DNA of 64,000 nucleotides, from contig NZ_NFLM01000004.1 in NCBI RefSeq assembly GCF_002160915.1, positions 62,001 to 126,000 of the forward strand. Direction: 5' to 3'. This document shows positions 16,137-24,825 of this stretch, piece after piece; position 1 is the stretch's first letter, and each line of letters starts with the position of its first letter. The translations under genes were made by a program, and so were the position numbers. This DNA comes from Faecalibacterium sp. An121. GTDB taxonomy: Bacteria > Bacillota > Clostridia > Oscillospirales > Ruminococcaceae. The notes beneath the pieces are model-generated. The model was not told where the DNA came from and did not search any database. It was given only the letters and a program-made list of their open reading frames with translations.

Positions 16137-17816
16137 TCATCCCCGCGCTTCCTGTCCTGCCAGGTCCAGCATTTCCCGGGCATTGGCGCGGGCCAGGTCG
16201 GTGACATGGTCGCCCGAGATGAGGTGGGCCAAAGCGTCCACCCGGCCCTCAGTGTCCAGGGGGGTCACCTGCGTATAAGCCCGGTCCCCTTCCACCCGCT
16301 TTTGGATCAGCATATGGCAGTCGGCCAGGGCGGCGATCTGGGCGGTATGGGTGATGCAGAGGATCTGGTGGCCGCTGCGGGAACTCTGGCGCAGCACCTC
16401 GCCGATCTTCCCGGCCGCCTTGCCCGAAACGCCGCTGTCGATCTCGTCGTAGATGACGGTGGGCACGGCGTCCCTGTCGGCCAGGGCATTCTTGATGGCC
16501 AGGGTGATGCGGCTCAGTTCGCCTCCGGATGCGATTTTGGCCAGGGGTTTGGGCGGTTCGCCGGGGTTGGTGGCGATATAAAATTCGATGCTGTCCTGCC
16601 CGTGGCTGGCCAGCGGCCCACGGCTGTGCCGCAGGCTGAGCCGGACCCCCGGCATATTCAGGAAATCCAATGTATCCGAGATCTTGCGGTTGAGCTCCTC
16701 AAAAGCCTTCAGGCGGGTCTGGGTCAGGGCTTCGGCGGCTTCCCGGGCCAGACCGTACAGCCGCATCTTTTCGGCTTGCAGACGGTCGTGGTGCTCCTGG
16801 GAGAACTGGATGCGCTCCAGCTCTTCCCGGGCCTTTTCCCCAAAGGCCAGCACATCTTCCACCGTATCGCCGTATTTCCGCTTGAGCTTGTAGATCAGGT
16901 CCAGCCGCTGCTCGATCTCGTCCAGTTCCCCGTCGTTGCTCTCGTAATCCTCCAGGCGGGAAGCCAGGTCGGCCGAGAGATCCTTGGCGGTGTAGTAGAG
17001 ATCCAGCAGCTGGCCCGCGCTGTCCGCCAGGCCGCTGTCCAGCTGGGCTGCGGCATCGATGGCGTTGGACGCTTCCCCCAGCAGGTCCACTCCGCCGGCG
17101 GCCTCGTCCCCGCCCGACAGGGCCGCATAGGCCCGGGCGATCTGTTCCCGGATGGTGGAGGCGTTGGCCAGCACCTTGCGGCGGCTCTCCAGGCTCTCCT
17201 CCTCTCCTGCGGTCAGGGCGGCGTCGTCGATCTCGTTCACCTGGTATTGCAGCAGGTCGGTCTTGCGGCGCTTCTCTTCCTCGTCGGTGACCAGGCTGTC
17301 CAGTTCCCGCTTGACCCGGATCAGCTCCTTGTAGATCTTGTAATAGGCCTGGTACTCGGACCGGTTCTGGGCATAATCGTCCAGCAGGGCCTGGTGATGG
17401 GCCGGGTTGAGCAGCCCCACCGAGTCGTGCTGGCCGTTGATATTGATCAGGCCCCCGCACAGTTCCCGCAGCAGGGCGGCGGTGGCGGGCATCCCGTTGA
17501 TGCGGCAGCTGCTCTTGCCCTCGGCTGTGATCTCCCGGGTGAGCAAAAGCTCGTCGCAGCGCTCATAGCCCGCCTTTTCCAGGCTGTCCTGGACGGCGGC
17601 GGGCACCTGTTCGAAGGCGGCCCGGATGACGGCCTTGGACGCCCCCGACCGGACCAGATCCCGGGAGGTGCGGCTGCCAAGGATGGCGTTGATGGAATCG
17701 ATCAGGATCGACTTGCCGGCGCCGGTCTCGCCGGTCAGCACGTTCAACCCTTTTTCAAAATGCACTGTGGCCTTCTGGATGACGGCCACATTTTCAATTT
17801 GCAGGCTGCTCAGCAT
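16137..17816 (-). CDS. recN: DNA repair protein RecN
   Basis: RecN is an SMC-like ATPase that acts early at double-strand breaks. The 559-residue protein has Walker A GETGAGKS near residue 30, a long helical coiled-coil middle, and the C-terminal ABC signature KIASGGELSRITLAIK followed by Walker B VIYDEIDSGVSG. Start ATG follows GAGGCATTGAA. It follows argR closely, the standard clostridial order argR-recN. Confidence 0.97.
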   Translation of the reverse strand: MLSSLQIENVAVIQKATVHFEKGLNVLTGETGAGKSILIDSINAILGSRTSRDLVRSGASKAVIRAAFEQVPAAVQDSLEKAGYERCDELLLTREITAEGKSSCRINGMPATAALLRELCGGLININGQHDSVGLLNPAHHQALLDDYAQNRSEYQAYYKIYKELIRVKRELDSLVTDEEEKRRKTDLLQYQVNEIDDAALTAGEEESLESRRKVLANASTIREQIARAYAALSGGDEAAGGVDLLGEASNAIDAAAQLDSGLADSAGQLLDLYYTAKDLSADLASRLEDYESNDGELDEIEQRLDLIYKLKRKYGDTVEDVLAFGEKAREELERIQFSQEHHDRLQAEKMRLYGLAREAAEALTQTRLKAFEELNRKISDTLDFLNMPGVRLSLRHSRGPLASHGQDSIEFYIATNPGEPPKPLAKIASGGELSRITLAIKNALADRDAVPTVIYDEIDSGVSGKAAGKIGEVLRQSSRSGHQILCITHTAQIAALADCHMLIQKRVEGDRAYTQVTPLDTEGRVDALAHLISGDHVTDLARANAREMLDLAGQEARG

Positions 17817-17843
17817 TTCAATGCCTCATTTCCGCCGGAGCGG

Positions 17844-18332
17844 TCATTTATGTGCGATATAGCGTTCCAGCTCGGCGCTGATGTTTTTGGCGTCCCGCTC
17901 GGAGCGCACCAGCACCAAAAAGGTATCGTCACCCGAAAGGGAGCCCACCACGTTCTTCCACTGCATCGAGTCGAACACCTGGCAGGCGGCGTTGGCCATG
18001 CCGGGGTAGCATTTGACCATCACGATGTGCCCTGCAAAGTCCACGGCCAGCACCGATTCCCGGAAGATGGTCTCAAACCGTTCCTTGACTTTAGGGTCAT
18101 ACCGGTCGCTGTGGCTGGACACATAGCGGTATCCCTCGTCGGTGGCCGCTTTGACCAGACACAGCTCCCGGATGTCCCGGGAAATCGTGGCCTGAGTCAC
18201 CTCATAGCCCTCGGCGTTCAAAAGGGTCTGCAGCTCTTCCTGACGGCTGATGGGATGCTCACGGATCAGGCGCAGAATGGCTTGCAGCCGTTCGGTGCGG
18301 GTCTTGGTATCTTCCTGGGGTTTCCGGCTCAT
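17844..18332 (-). CDS. argR: Arginine repressor ArgR
   Basis: ArgR is a hexameric arginine-dependent repressor and activator of arginine metabolism. The 162-residue protein has an N-terminal winged helix with ISRQEELQTLL and the recognition helix QATISRDIREL, and a C-terminal arginine-binding domain ending with GSLSGDDTFLVLVRS, equivalent to the GTIAGDDT motif. Start ATG follows AAAAGGAGG. It lies between nadK and recN. Confidence 0.95.
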   Translation of the reverse strand: MSRKPQEDTKTRTERLQAILRLIREHPISRQEELQTLLNAEGYEVTQATISRDIRELCLVKAATDEGYRYVSSHSDRYDPKVKERFETIFRESVLAVDFAGHIVMVKCYPGMANAACQVFDSMQWKNVVGSLSGDDTFLVLVRSERDAKNISAELERYIAHK

Positions 18333-18377
18333 GGAATTGCCGCCTCCTTTTCATTGTGCGCAGGGGTGGATATCGGT

Positions 18378-19229
18378 TCACCTTCTGCTTCTCAGCTTCT
18401 GGTCGATGGCCTGGAACTGGTCTGCCTGGCTGAAGGTGATCAGCTGGATGACCTGGTCGGACAGACGCACCACGGCGGTGGCGCCTGCCAGCAGCGGGTA
18501 TCCGCTGTCTCCGTCGCAGCTGATGAACACCTCGTCGTCCTGCACCTGCCCCACGCCGATGCTGATCTTGCGCTCCTGCGCAAAGACCATGGGCGGGGTA
18601 GCCAGGCTGTGGGGGCAGATGGGGGTGACCACGATGCCCTTGGTCTGGGAATCCAGGATGGGGCCGCCCGCCGCCAGCGAATAGGCGGTGGAGCCGGTGG
18701 GGGTTGCCACGATGACCCCGTCCCCCCGGAAATGCTCCACCAGGATATTGTCGCAGTAGACGCTGAAATCGATGGCCTGCTGCAGCCGCCCCTTGGTGAC
18801 AACAACATCGTTGAGGGCATGGCCCTCCCAGTTGGGGTCGCCCAGCACACGCACATACAGCAGCATCCGGTTGTCCAGGCTGTACTGTCCCCGCGCCACG
18901 GCGGCGAGCTTGGTCTCCATCTCGTCCACCTCGCAGGTGGCCAGAAAACCGCAGCGTCCCAGGTTGATGCCCAAAATGGGTTTGTGGTAACTCAACGTCA
19001 GATTGGCGACGTGCAGGATGGTGCCGTCACCGCCGATGGAGAGGATCACGTCGGTCTGCTCCAGGCAGGCGTCGAAGGGCAGATACTGCACCCCCGAGAG
19101 GTTGCAGTCCTTCTTCATGTTCTGATCCATCAGGACAGACGCCCCGTGGTTGTGCAAAATCTGCACCGCCCGCAGGGATACCTCTGCGGCAGAGCTCTTG
19201 CCTGGATTGGGGGCAATGTAGACGGTCAT
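18378..19229 (-). CDS. nadK: NAD kinase
   Basis: NadK phosphorylates NAD to NADP in the cytoplasm. The 283-residue protein shows the catalytic GGDGTILHVA, the conserved GRCGFLATCE (glycine-rich substrate site), and TPTGSTAYSLAAGGPI. The start is the ATG at 19229, 9 bases after AGGAGG; a longer in-frame extension overlapping tlyA lacks family similarity. Part of the dxs-tlyA-nadK-argR-recN run. Confidence 0.96.
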   Translation of the reverse strand: MTVYIAPNPGKSSAAEVSLRAVQILHNHGASVLMDQNMKKDCNLSGVQYLPFDACLEQTDVILSIGGDGTILHVANLTLSYHKPILGINLGRCGFLATCEVDEMETKLAAVARGQYSLDNRMLLYVRVLGDPNWEGHALNDVVVTKGRLQQAIDFSVYCDNILVEHFRGDGVIVATPTGSTAYSLAAGGPILDSQTKGIVVTPICPHSLATPPMVFAQERKISIGVGQVQDDEVFISCDGDSGYPLLAGATAVVRLSDQVIQLITFSQADQFQAIDQKLRSRR

Positions 19230-19257
19230 GGTTCCCACACCTCCTGTTCCGGTCATG

Positions 19258-20061
19258 TCAGCGGTCCAGCGCCTGGTGGCTGGCAGCCACCACGGCCGCC
19301 GCAGCCTCCTCCCCCAGTGTGCAGGGTTCCGCGCTCTTTTCCACAAACATCAGGTATTCGATATTTCCTTCCGGCCCTTTGACCGGGCTGAAATCCAGTC
19401 CGCGCACCGCAAAGCCGTTGGCGGCCGCATATCCCATGGCGTTGTGCAGCACCTCCCGGTGAGTGGCGGGGTCCCGGACCACGCCGTTTTTGCCCACCTT
19501 TTCCCGGCCCGCCTCAAACTGCGGCTTGACCAGGCAGACCCCGACGGCATCGGGGGTGGTCACCGCCCGGGCCACCGGGAAGATATGGTGCAGAGAAATA
19601 AAAGAGACGTCCACGCTGAAAAAGGCGATGGCATCTTCCAGCTGCTCAGGGGTGACATTGCGGATGTTGGTGCGCTCCATATTCACCACCCGGGGATCGG
19701 TGCGCAGGCTCCAGGCCAGCTGGCCGTACCCCACATCCACCGCATAGACTTTGGCCGCGCCGTTTTGCAGCATACAGTCGGTAAAGCCGCCGGTGGACGC
19801 GCCGATGTCCATGCAGACCTTGCCTTTGGGACTGATGGGAAAGACCTGCATGGCTTTTTCCAGCTTGAGGCCGCCCCGGCTGACGTAGCCGATGTCATGG
19901 CCCCGCACCTCCACCACGGCGTCCTCTTTGATCATGTCCCCGGCTTTGTCGGCCTTCTGGCCGTTGACAAAGACCACCCCGGCCATGATCATGGCCTTGG
20001 CCCGCTCACGGCTCTGGATCAGCCCATTCTGCACCAGGTATTGGTCCAAACGAATTTTCAT
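19258..20061 (-). CDS. tlyA: TlyA-family rRNA methyltransferase
   Basis: TlyA is a 2'-O-methyltransferase of 16S/23S rRNA. This 267-residue protein has an N-terminal S4 RNA-binding domain (RLDQYLVQNGLIQSRERAK, residues 3-60) and an FtsJ-like SAM domain with the motif I VCMDIGASTGGFTDCML and a VDVGYGQLAW segment. The ATG overlaps the dxs stop as ATGA, so translation is coupled. In Firmicutes the family is called YqxC. Confidence 0.93.
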   Translation of the reverse strand: MKIRLDQYLVQNGLIQSRERAKAMIMAGVVFVNGQKADKAGDMIKEDAVVEVRGHDIGYVSRGGLKLEKAMQVFPISPKGKVCMDIGASTGGFTDCMLQNGAAKVYAVDVGYGQLAWSLRTDPRVVNMERTNIRNVTPEQLEDAIAFFSVDVSFISLHHIFPVARAVTTPDAVGVCLVKPQFEAGREKVGKNGVVRDPATHREVLHNAMGYAAANGFAVRGLDFSPVKGPEGNIEYLMFVEKSAEPCTLGEEAAAAVVAASHQALDR

Positions 20062-21941
20062 AACCGTTCCTCTTTCTCTTGCAGGGCTTGCTGCAGGGTT
20101 TGGGCCAGGTGTTCCCCGTCCAGGCCCATGATGGCTTTCAGCTCCGGCACGGTGGCGTGGGTCAGCCGGGTATTGTCCACCCCGCAGCAGACCATGGCGC
20201 CCTGCCAGCCGAGCTGACACAGGCATGCCGTCAGCTGCTGGCCGATGCCGCCCCGCTCGACGCATTCCTCTGCAAACAAAACAACGTCAAACCGCATCAA
20301 ATCGTGCAGGAACTCCTCTGTAAAGGGATATATCTTTACAAGCTTGCAGACGCTGCATACGATCTTGCGCTCTGCCAGCAGGCTGGCCGCCGCCAGCACG
20401 TCTTCCACCTCGCTGCCGTAGCTGACCAGTACGGCCTTGGCCCCGGCGGGGTCCTGCAGGAAATCGTAGTCCCTGCCGGTGCACCCATAGGCAGCCAGGG
20501 CTTTCACCTCTCCGCCCCGGGGGTAACGGATGGCCTGCGGCCCCGTCCTGTCCGGGCGCAGCAGCCGCAGCAGCCAATAGCGCAGTTCGGCATAGTTGGA
20601 GGGCGAGTAAGTGGGGATGCCCACCTGGCTCAGAAAGGCGGGATCGTAGATCCCCTGGTGGGTCTCGCCGTCAGCGGGCACCAGGCCCGCCCGGTCGATG
20701 GCAAAGACCACCTTGACCTGCAGCAGGCCCACATCGTGGATGATCTGGTCGTAGGCGCGCTGCAAAAAGGTGGAATAGATGGCGGCCACCGGCGTCATGC
20801 CCTGGCTGGCCAGGCCGGCCGCAAAGGTGATCTCGTGCTGCTCTGCCATCCCCACGTCAAAAAAGCGGCTGGGAAAGGCCTTGCCAAAGAACTGCAGCCC
20901 CGTTCCATATTTCATGGCTGCGGTGATGGCGCAGATCTTGGGATCGGCGGCAGCAGCTTCGCACAGAGCCTTGCCGAAGGCGGTGGAGAAAGACGCCGGC
21001 GCCGAGACCTCCGGATCGGGCACATAGCCCGGGCTGGAGGCGGACACACCGTGGTACTCACCGGGGTTTTCCTCGGCGGGAGGGTAACCCTTGCCCTTGG
21101 TGGTCACGACGTGCAGAAAGAGGGGCCCTGTGCGGGCGCAGAGATTGCGCAGCGTGCGCTCCAGTGCCTCCTCATTGTGGCCGTCCAGCGGCCCGAAATA
21201 CTGGAACCCCATATCCTCGAACATGGTGGAGTGGTACATGGCCCGCCGCACCATAGCCTTTGCCTGGCTGAGAAAAGCCCGCAGGGGCGGCCCGATCAGG
21301 GGCACCTCGCTGATGGCGTCGCTGAGATGGCGGTTTACCCGGAAATATTCCGGGTCTGCCCGCAGCTGGGTGAGATAGCGGGCGATGGCCCCCACGTTTT
21401 TGGAAATGGACATCTTGTTGTCGTTCAGAATAACCATCAGGTTATCGAGGGCGGCGATGTTGTTCATCCCCTCGTAGACCATACCGCCGGTGAAGGCGCC
21501 GTCCCCGATGATGGCCACCACCCAGCCCGGCTCCCCCTTGAGCTTTTTGGCCCAGGCCATTCCGATGGCCAAAGAAAGGGCTGTGTTGCCATGCCCCGCA
21601 ATGAAGGCGTCATGTACGCTCTCCCGGGGGTTGGGGAAACCGGAGATGCCGTCCAGCTGCCGCAGATGGGCAAAGCCCGCCTTGCGGCCGGTGAGCAGCT
21701 TGTGGGTATAGCACTGGTGCCCCACGTCGAACACCAGCTTATCCCGGGGAGAATCCAGCACACGGTGCAGGGCCACCGTCAGCTCAACGGTGCCCAGATT
21801 GGAGGCCAGATGTCCGCCGGTGTGCAGGACACTGTCCACCAGAAAGCGGCGTATCTCCCCGCACAACTGGATGACCTGCAGTTTGCTCAGTTTTTTGACA
21901 TCCTCCGGCTCTGCGATCCGATCCAGCAGAGGGGTATCCAT
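20058..21941 (-). CDS. dxs: 1-deoxy-D-xylulose-5-phosphate synthase
   Basis: Dxs condenses pyruvate and glyceraldehyde 3-phosphate with thiamine diphosphate, opening the MEP isoprenoid pathway. The protein of 627 residues has the GHQCYTHKLLTGR motif, the ThDP/Mg site GDGAFTGGMVYEGMNN, the central domain with MAEQHEITFAAG, and a transketolase C-terminal domain. I take ATG 21941 (AAGGAGG upstream) rather than an in-frame ATG 36 bases earlier. ispA is two genes upstream, so early and later isoprenoid steps share the operon. Confidence 0.96.
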   Translation of the reverse strand: MDTPLLDRIAEPEDVKKLSKLQVIQLCGEIRRFLVDSVLHTGGHLASNLGTVELTVALHRVLDSPRDKLVFDVGHQCYTHKLLTGRKAGFAHLRQLDGISGFPNPRESVHDAFIAGHGNTALSLAIGMAWAKKLKGEPGWVVAIIGDGAFTGGMVYEGMNNIAALDNLMVILNDNKMSISKNVGAIARYLTQLRADPEYFRVNRHLSDAISEVPLIGPPLRAFLSQAKAMVRRAMYHSTMFEDMGFQYFGPLDGHNEEALERTLRNLCARTGPLFLHVVTTKGKGYPPAEENPGEYHGVSASSPGYVPDPEVSAPASFSTAFGKALCEAAAADPKICAITAAMKYGTGLQFFGKAFPSRFFDVGMAEQHEITFAAGLASQGMTPVAAIYSTFLQRAYDQIIHDVGLLQVKVVFAIDRAGLVPADGETHQGIYDPAFLSQVGIPTYSPSNYAELRYWLLRLLRPDRTGPQAIRYPRGGEVKALAAYGCTGRDYDFLQDPAGAKAVLVSYGSEVEDVLAAASLLAERKIVCSVCKLVKIYPFTEEFLHDLMRFDVVLFAEECVERGGIGQQLTACLCQLGWQGAMVCCGVDNTRLTHATVPELKAIMGLDGEHLAQTLQQALQEKEERL

Positions 21942-21980
21942 CCGAGTGCTCGCCTCCTTACGCGCCATGCTGTCCATAGT

Positions 21981-22460
21981 TTATGCCAGCACCCCGGACA
22001 GCGGATACAAAAAGCCCACAGCCGCGCCTACGATCAGGCCGGCATAGACCTGCAGAGGGGTGTGGCCCACCATTTCTTTCAGGTGCATGGTCTGCAGGAA
22101 GGGCGAACGGCTCTCGTTTTCTTCCAGCCACATTTCGATGATGTTGTTCAGCACCTTGGCCTGTTCGCCGGTCTCGTGGCGGACGCCCATGGCATCGTGC
22201 ATGGTGATGATCGCCACCACGCAGGCGACTGCAAAGAGGGACGAATGCACCCCCTCCAGCCGGCCGGTGGCCACCACCATGGCGCAGACGGTGGCGCTGT
22301 GGGCGCTGGGCATACCGCCATCCCCCACCATCCGCTCCAGCTGCAGCTTGCCTGTCAGGATCGAGCTGATCGCAGTCTTGATCAGCTGCGCTGTGAGCCA
22401 GCCCAGGATCGAGACGGTCAGGATCTCATTCCATGATAAGATATTCCGGATCATTTCCAT
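21981..22460 (-). CDS. DUF212 / divergent PAP2 family membrane protein
   Basis: A 159-residue membrane protein of the divergent PAP2 (DUF212, YuiD) family. It has an N-terminal helix with LGWLTAQLIKTAI, the phosphatase-like motif MVGDGGMPSAHSATV, and MHDAMGVRHETGEQAKVLN, which hold the histidines and acidic residues resembling acid phosphatase/haloperoxidase sites. Function unproven; beside ispA and dxs a role on prenyl diphosphates is possible but inferred. Start ATG 22460 follows AAAAGGA. Confidence 0.9.
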   Translation of the reverse strand: MEMIRNILSWNEILTVSILGWLTAQLIKTAISSILTGKLQLERMVGDGGMPSAHSATVCAMVVATGRLEGVHSSLFAVACVVAIITMHDAMGVRHETGEQAKVLNNIIEMWLEENESRSPFLQTMHLKEMVGHTPLQVYAGLIVGAAVGFLYPLSGVLA

Positions 22461-22497
22461 CGTCCTTTTCCCTTCTTTCCTGTGTTTTGGCCTGTCC

Positions 22498-23379
22498 TCA
22501 GCTGCGGCGTTCCAGCATGGCCGAAGCCAGCTGCTCCAGAAAAGCAGCCTTGTCCCCAAAGGCGGTGCGCACCGCCTCGCAGGTATCCTGGTTCACCTGC
22601 TGGGCCAGCGTCATGGCGCCGTCGGGGCCGTACAGCGTGACAAAGGTCGTCTTGCCGTTGGCCCGGTCGCTGCCGGCAGGCTTGCCCAGCTGCTCCGTGG
22701 TAGCGGTGGCGTCCAGCACGTCGTCCACGATCTGGAACATCAGCCCCAGGCCATAGGCGTACTGCTCCAGAGCCTCACGCTGGGCTGCATCGGCGCCGGC
22801 CGCCGCAGCGCCCATCTGGACGGCCGCGTTGATCAAAGCGCCGGTCTTGTTCCGGTGGATCTGCAGCAGCTGGCTCTCGGTGGTGTCCAGCACCTCGTAC
22901 TTCAGATCCAGCTCCTGGCCATAGACCATGCCGCAGCTGCCCGCGCCCCGGCTCAGCGCCTGGACCGCCTGCAGGCAGACCTCCGGCGAAGCGGGGGCCT
23001 GGGCCGCCGCCTCAAAGGCTTCGGTCAGCAGCACATCGCCGGCCAGCAGGGCCGCGGCCTCTCCAAAAGCCTTGTGGCAGGAGGGCCGGCCCCGGCGCAG
23101 GTCGTCGTCATCCATGCAGGGCAGATCGTCGTGGATCAGGGAGTAGCAGTGCAGCATCTCCACCGCCGCCGCAAACGGTTCGGCCGCAGCGCTGTCTCCC
23201 GCCAGCATATCACAGACACTGAGCACAAGCACCGCCCGCATCCGCTTGCCTCCGCCCATCAGGCTGTATCGGGCCGCCTGGCACACCTGCGATTCCGCCG
23301 GCAGATACCGCCGGCAGGCCTCCTCCAGAGCCCGCTTGGCCCGGGCCAGGTAAGCGTCATACTGTTGCTGATAGTTCAT
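22498..23379 (-). CDS. ispA: Polyprenyl synthetase (farnesyl diphosphate synthase type)
   Basis: A 293-residue all-alpha prenyltransferase that elongates DMAPP/GPP with IPP. The first aspartate-rich motif is DDLPCMDDDD followed by RRGRPSCHKAFGE, and the second is FQIVDDVLD, with GKRMRAVL near the N-terminus. Length and xseB linkage fit IspA; chain length cannot be fixed by eye. The ATG overlaps the xseB stop (ATGA). Confidence 0.95.
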   Translation of the reverse strand: MNYQQQYDAYLARAKRALEEACRRYLPAESQVCQAARYSLMGGGKRMRAVLVLSVCDMLAGDSAAAEPFAAAVEMLHCYSLIHDDLPCMDDDDLRRGRPSCHKAFGEAAALLAGDVLLTEAFEAAAQAPASPEVCLQAVQALSRGAGSCGMVYGQELDLKYEVLDTTESQLLQIHRNKTGALINAAVQMGAAAAGADAAQREALEQYAYGLGLMFQIVDDVLDATATTEQLGKPAGSDRANGKTTFVTLYGPDGAMTLAQQVNQDTCEAVRTAFGDKAAFLEQLASAMLERRS

Positions 23380-23627
23380 GCCTGTTCCTCCACGTTCTGT
23401 TCCGCATCCTGCCCTCCAGGGGCTGTGTTTGCAGCAGCCATCCGGCCGCTGATCTCGTCGATTTGCAGGGACGTTTTATCCAGGGTCCTGCTGCAATATT
23501 CCACCAGGCCGGCCGCTTCGGCATACAGTTTGACCGATTCGGCCAGGGTGGTTTCGTCGCTCTGCATTCTGGCAAGGATGTCCTCAAGGCGGGCCATCCC
23601 CTCTTCAAATGTTTTGGGTGCTTTCAT
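23376..23627 (-). CDS. xseB: Exodeoxyribonuclease VII small subunit
   Basis: XseB binds the large subunit to form ExoVII, which degrades single-stranded DNA. The 83-residue protein has the family opening FEEGMARLEDILARMQSDE and LAESVKLYAEAAGLVEYC, and an acidic tail. Its start lies 23 bases inside the end of xseA, so the two subunits are translationally coupled. Confidence 0.94.
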   Translation of the reverse strand: MKAPKTFEEGMARLEDILARMQSDETTLAESVKLYAEAAGLVEYCSRTLDKTSLQIDEISGRMAAANTAPGGQDAEQNVEEQA

Positions 23628-24825
23628 CGGTCTCCTCCACTGCCGTCACCAGGCACTGCGCGCGGCGGTGCGCCGCCACCAGCCGGATGGTATCGCCCGG
23701 GGCCAGCTGGTCCGCCTGACGGATCTTGCCGTCTGCCCCGGCCACCATGGCATAACCCCGCGCCAGCACCTGATAGGGGCTGAGCGAGGCTGCCAGGGCT
23801 GCGGCGTGGCGGAACCGGCGGTCTTTTTCGCTCCAGCTCGCCCGGCTGCCCGCCTGCAGCGCTCCGCAGAGGGCCGAAAGCTGCTCTCTGCCCCGGCGCA
23901 GTTTCTGTCGCGGCAGGTCTCCGGCCAGGGCATCCGCATAGGCTTTGCAAGTATTATAGCATAAATCCCGGCGTTTTTGCATATTTCGATGCATATTTTC
24001 TTCCAATTCATACAGCCTTGCCCGCAGCACCTGCCGGTCCGGCACGGCCAGTTCGGCGGCAGCCGAAGGGGTGGGGGCCCGCTGGTCGGCCACAAAGTCC
24101 AAAATGGTGTAGTCGATCTCATGGCCGATGGCGCTGATCAGGGGCGTTTTGCAGCGGTAGGCCGCCCGGGCGATGGCTTCGGCATTGAAGACCCACAGGT
24201 CCTCCCGGCTGCCGCCGCCCCGGGCCACGATGATCTCATCCACCCCGGCTTTGTCCAGCCTGGCAATGGCCGCCGCGATCTCCCCTGCCGCTTCAAAGCC
24301 CTGGACATTCACCGGGCACAGCAGCAGCCGCACCGCAGGCCACCGGCGTCCGATGACGTTCTTGATGTCCTGCAGCGCCGCGCCGGTGCGGCTGGTGACC
24401 AGCCCAATCCTCTGGGGGAAAGCGGGCAGGGGCTTTTTGTGCTCGGGAGCAAACAGTCCCTCTGCCTGCAATTTGGCCTTGAGCTGTTCCAGGGCCAGCT
24501 GGGCCTCTCCCACACCGTCCGGAAACATGGCGTTGACATAGACCTGGAATGCGCCGTCCCGCTCATACAGGGTGACCCGGCAGCGGACCACCACCTGCAT
24601 CCCGTCCTGGGGGCGGAAGGCCAGCTGGCGGGCGTCCGAGCGGAACATCACCGCCTTGACGCTGCACTGTCCGTCCCGCAGGAAAAAGTAGCAGTGCCCG
24701 CTCTTGGCGTTCTGGACAAAGTTTGCGATCTCTCCCCGCAGGGCCACATCGTACAGCAGGTCGTTGTGGTCCAGCAGCGTTTTGACGTACCGGTTCAGGG
24801 CGGTCACGGTGATCACTTCAGCCAT
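23605..24825 (-). CDS. xseA: Exodeoxyribonuclease VII large subunit
   Basis: The catalytic subunit of ExoVII, 406 residues. An N-terminal OB-fold (TALNRYVKTLL, GEIANFVQNAKSGHCYFFLRD-like start) is followed by the catalytic core with PQRIGLVTSRTGAALQD, ARGGGSREDLWVFN and GHEIDYTILDFVADQRAPTP, then a helical part and a short C-terminal barrel with ARGYAMVAG. I chose ATG 24825; an open frame extends further upstream but overlaps the TsaD paralogue in a different frame. It is slightly shorter than many homologues. Confidence 0.95.
   Translation of the reverse strand: MAEVITVTALNRYVKTLLDHNDLLYDVALRGEIANFVQNAKSGHCYFFLRDGQCSVKAVMFRSDARQLAFRPQDGMQVVVRCRVTLYERDGAFQVYVNAMFPDGVGEAQLALEQLKAKLQAEGLFAPEHKKPLPAFPQRIGLVTSRTGAALQDIKNVIGRRWPAVRLLLCPVNVQGFEAAGEIAAAIARLDKAGVDEIIVARGGGSREDLWVFNAEAIARAAYRCKTPLISAIGHEIDYTILDFVADQRAPTPSAAAELAVPDRQVLRARLYELEENMHRNMQKRRDLCYNTCKAYADALAGDLPRQKLRRGREQLSALCGALQAGSRASWSEKDRRFRHAAALAASLSPYQVLARGYAMVAGADGKIRQADQLAPGDTIRLVAAHRRAQCLVTAVEETDESTQNI

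Noticed and set aside
14943-19382. Very long open plus-strand frame (about 1,480 codons) and similar long antisense frames at 58836-61877, 20079-22436, 30691-33048 and 50712-53216
   Set aside because: They run antisense to well-identified genes (flavin reductase, recN, argR, nadK, ileS, dxs, spoIIIA, radical SAM), are low-complexity in composition and arise from high G+C at third positions.
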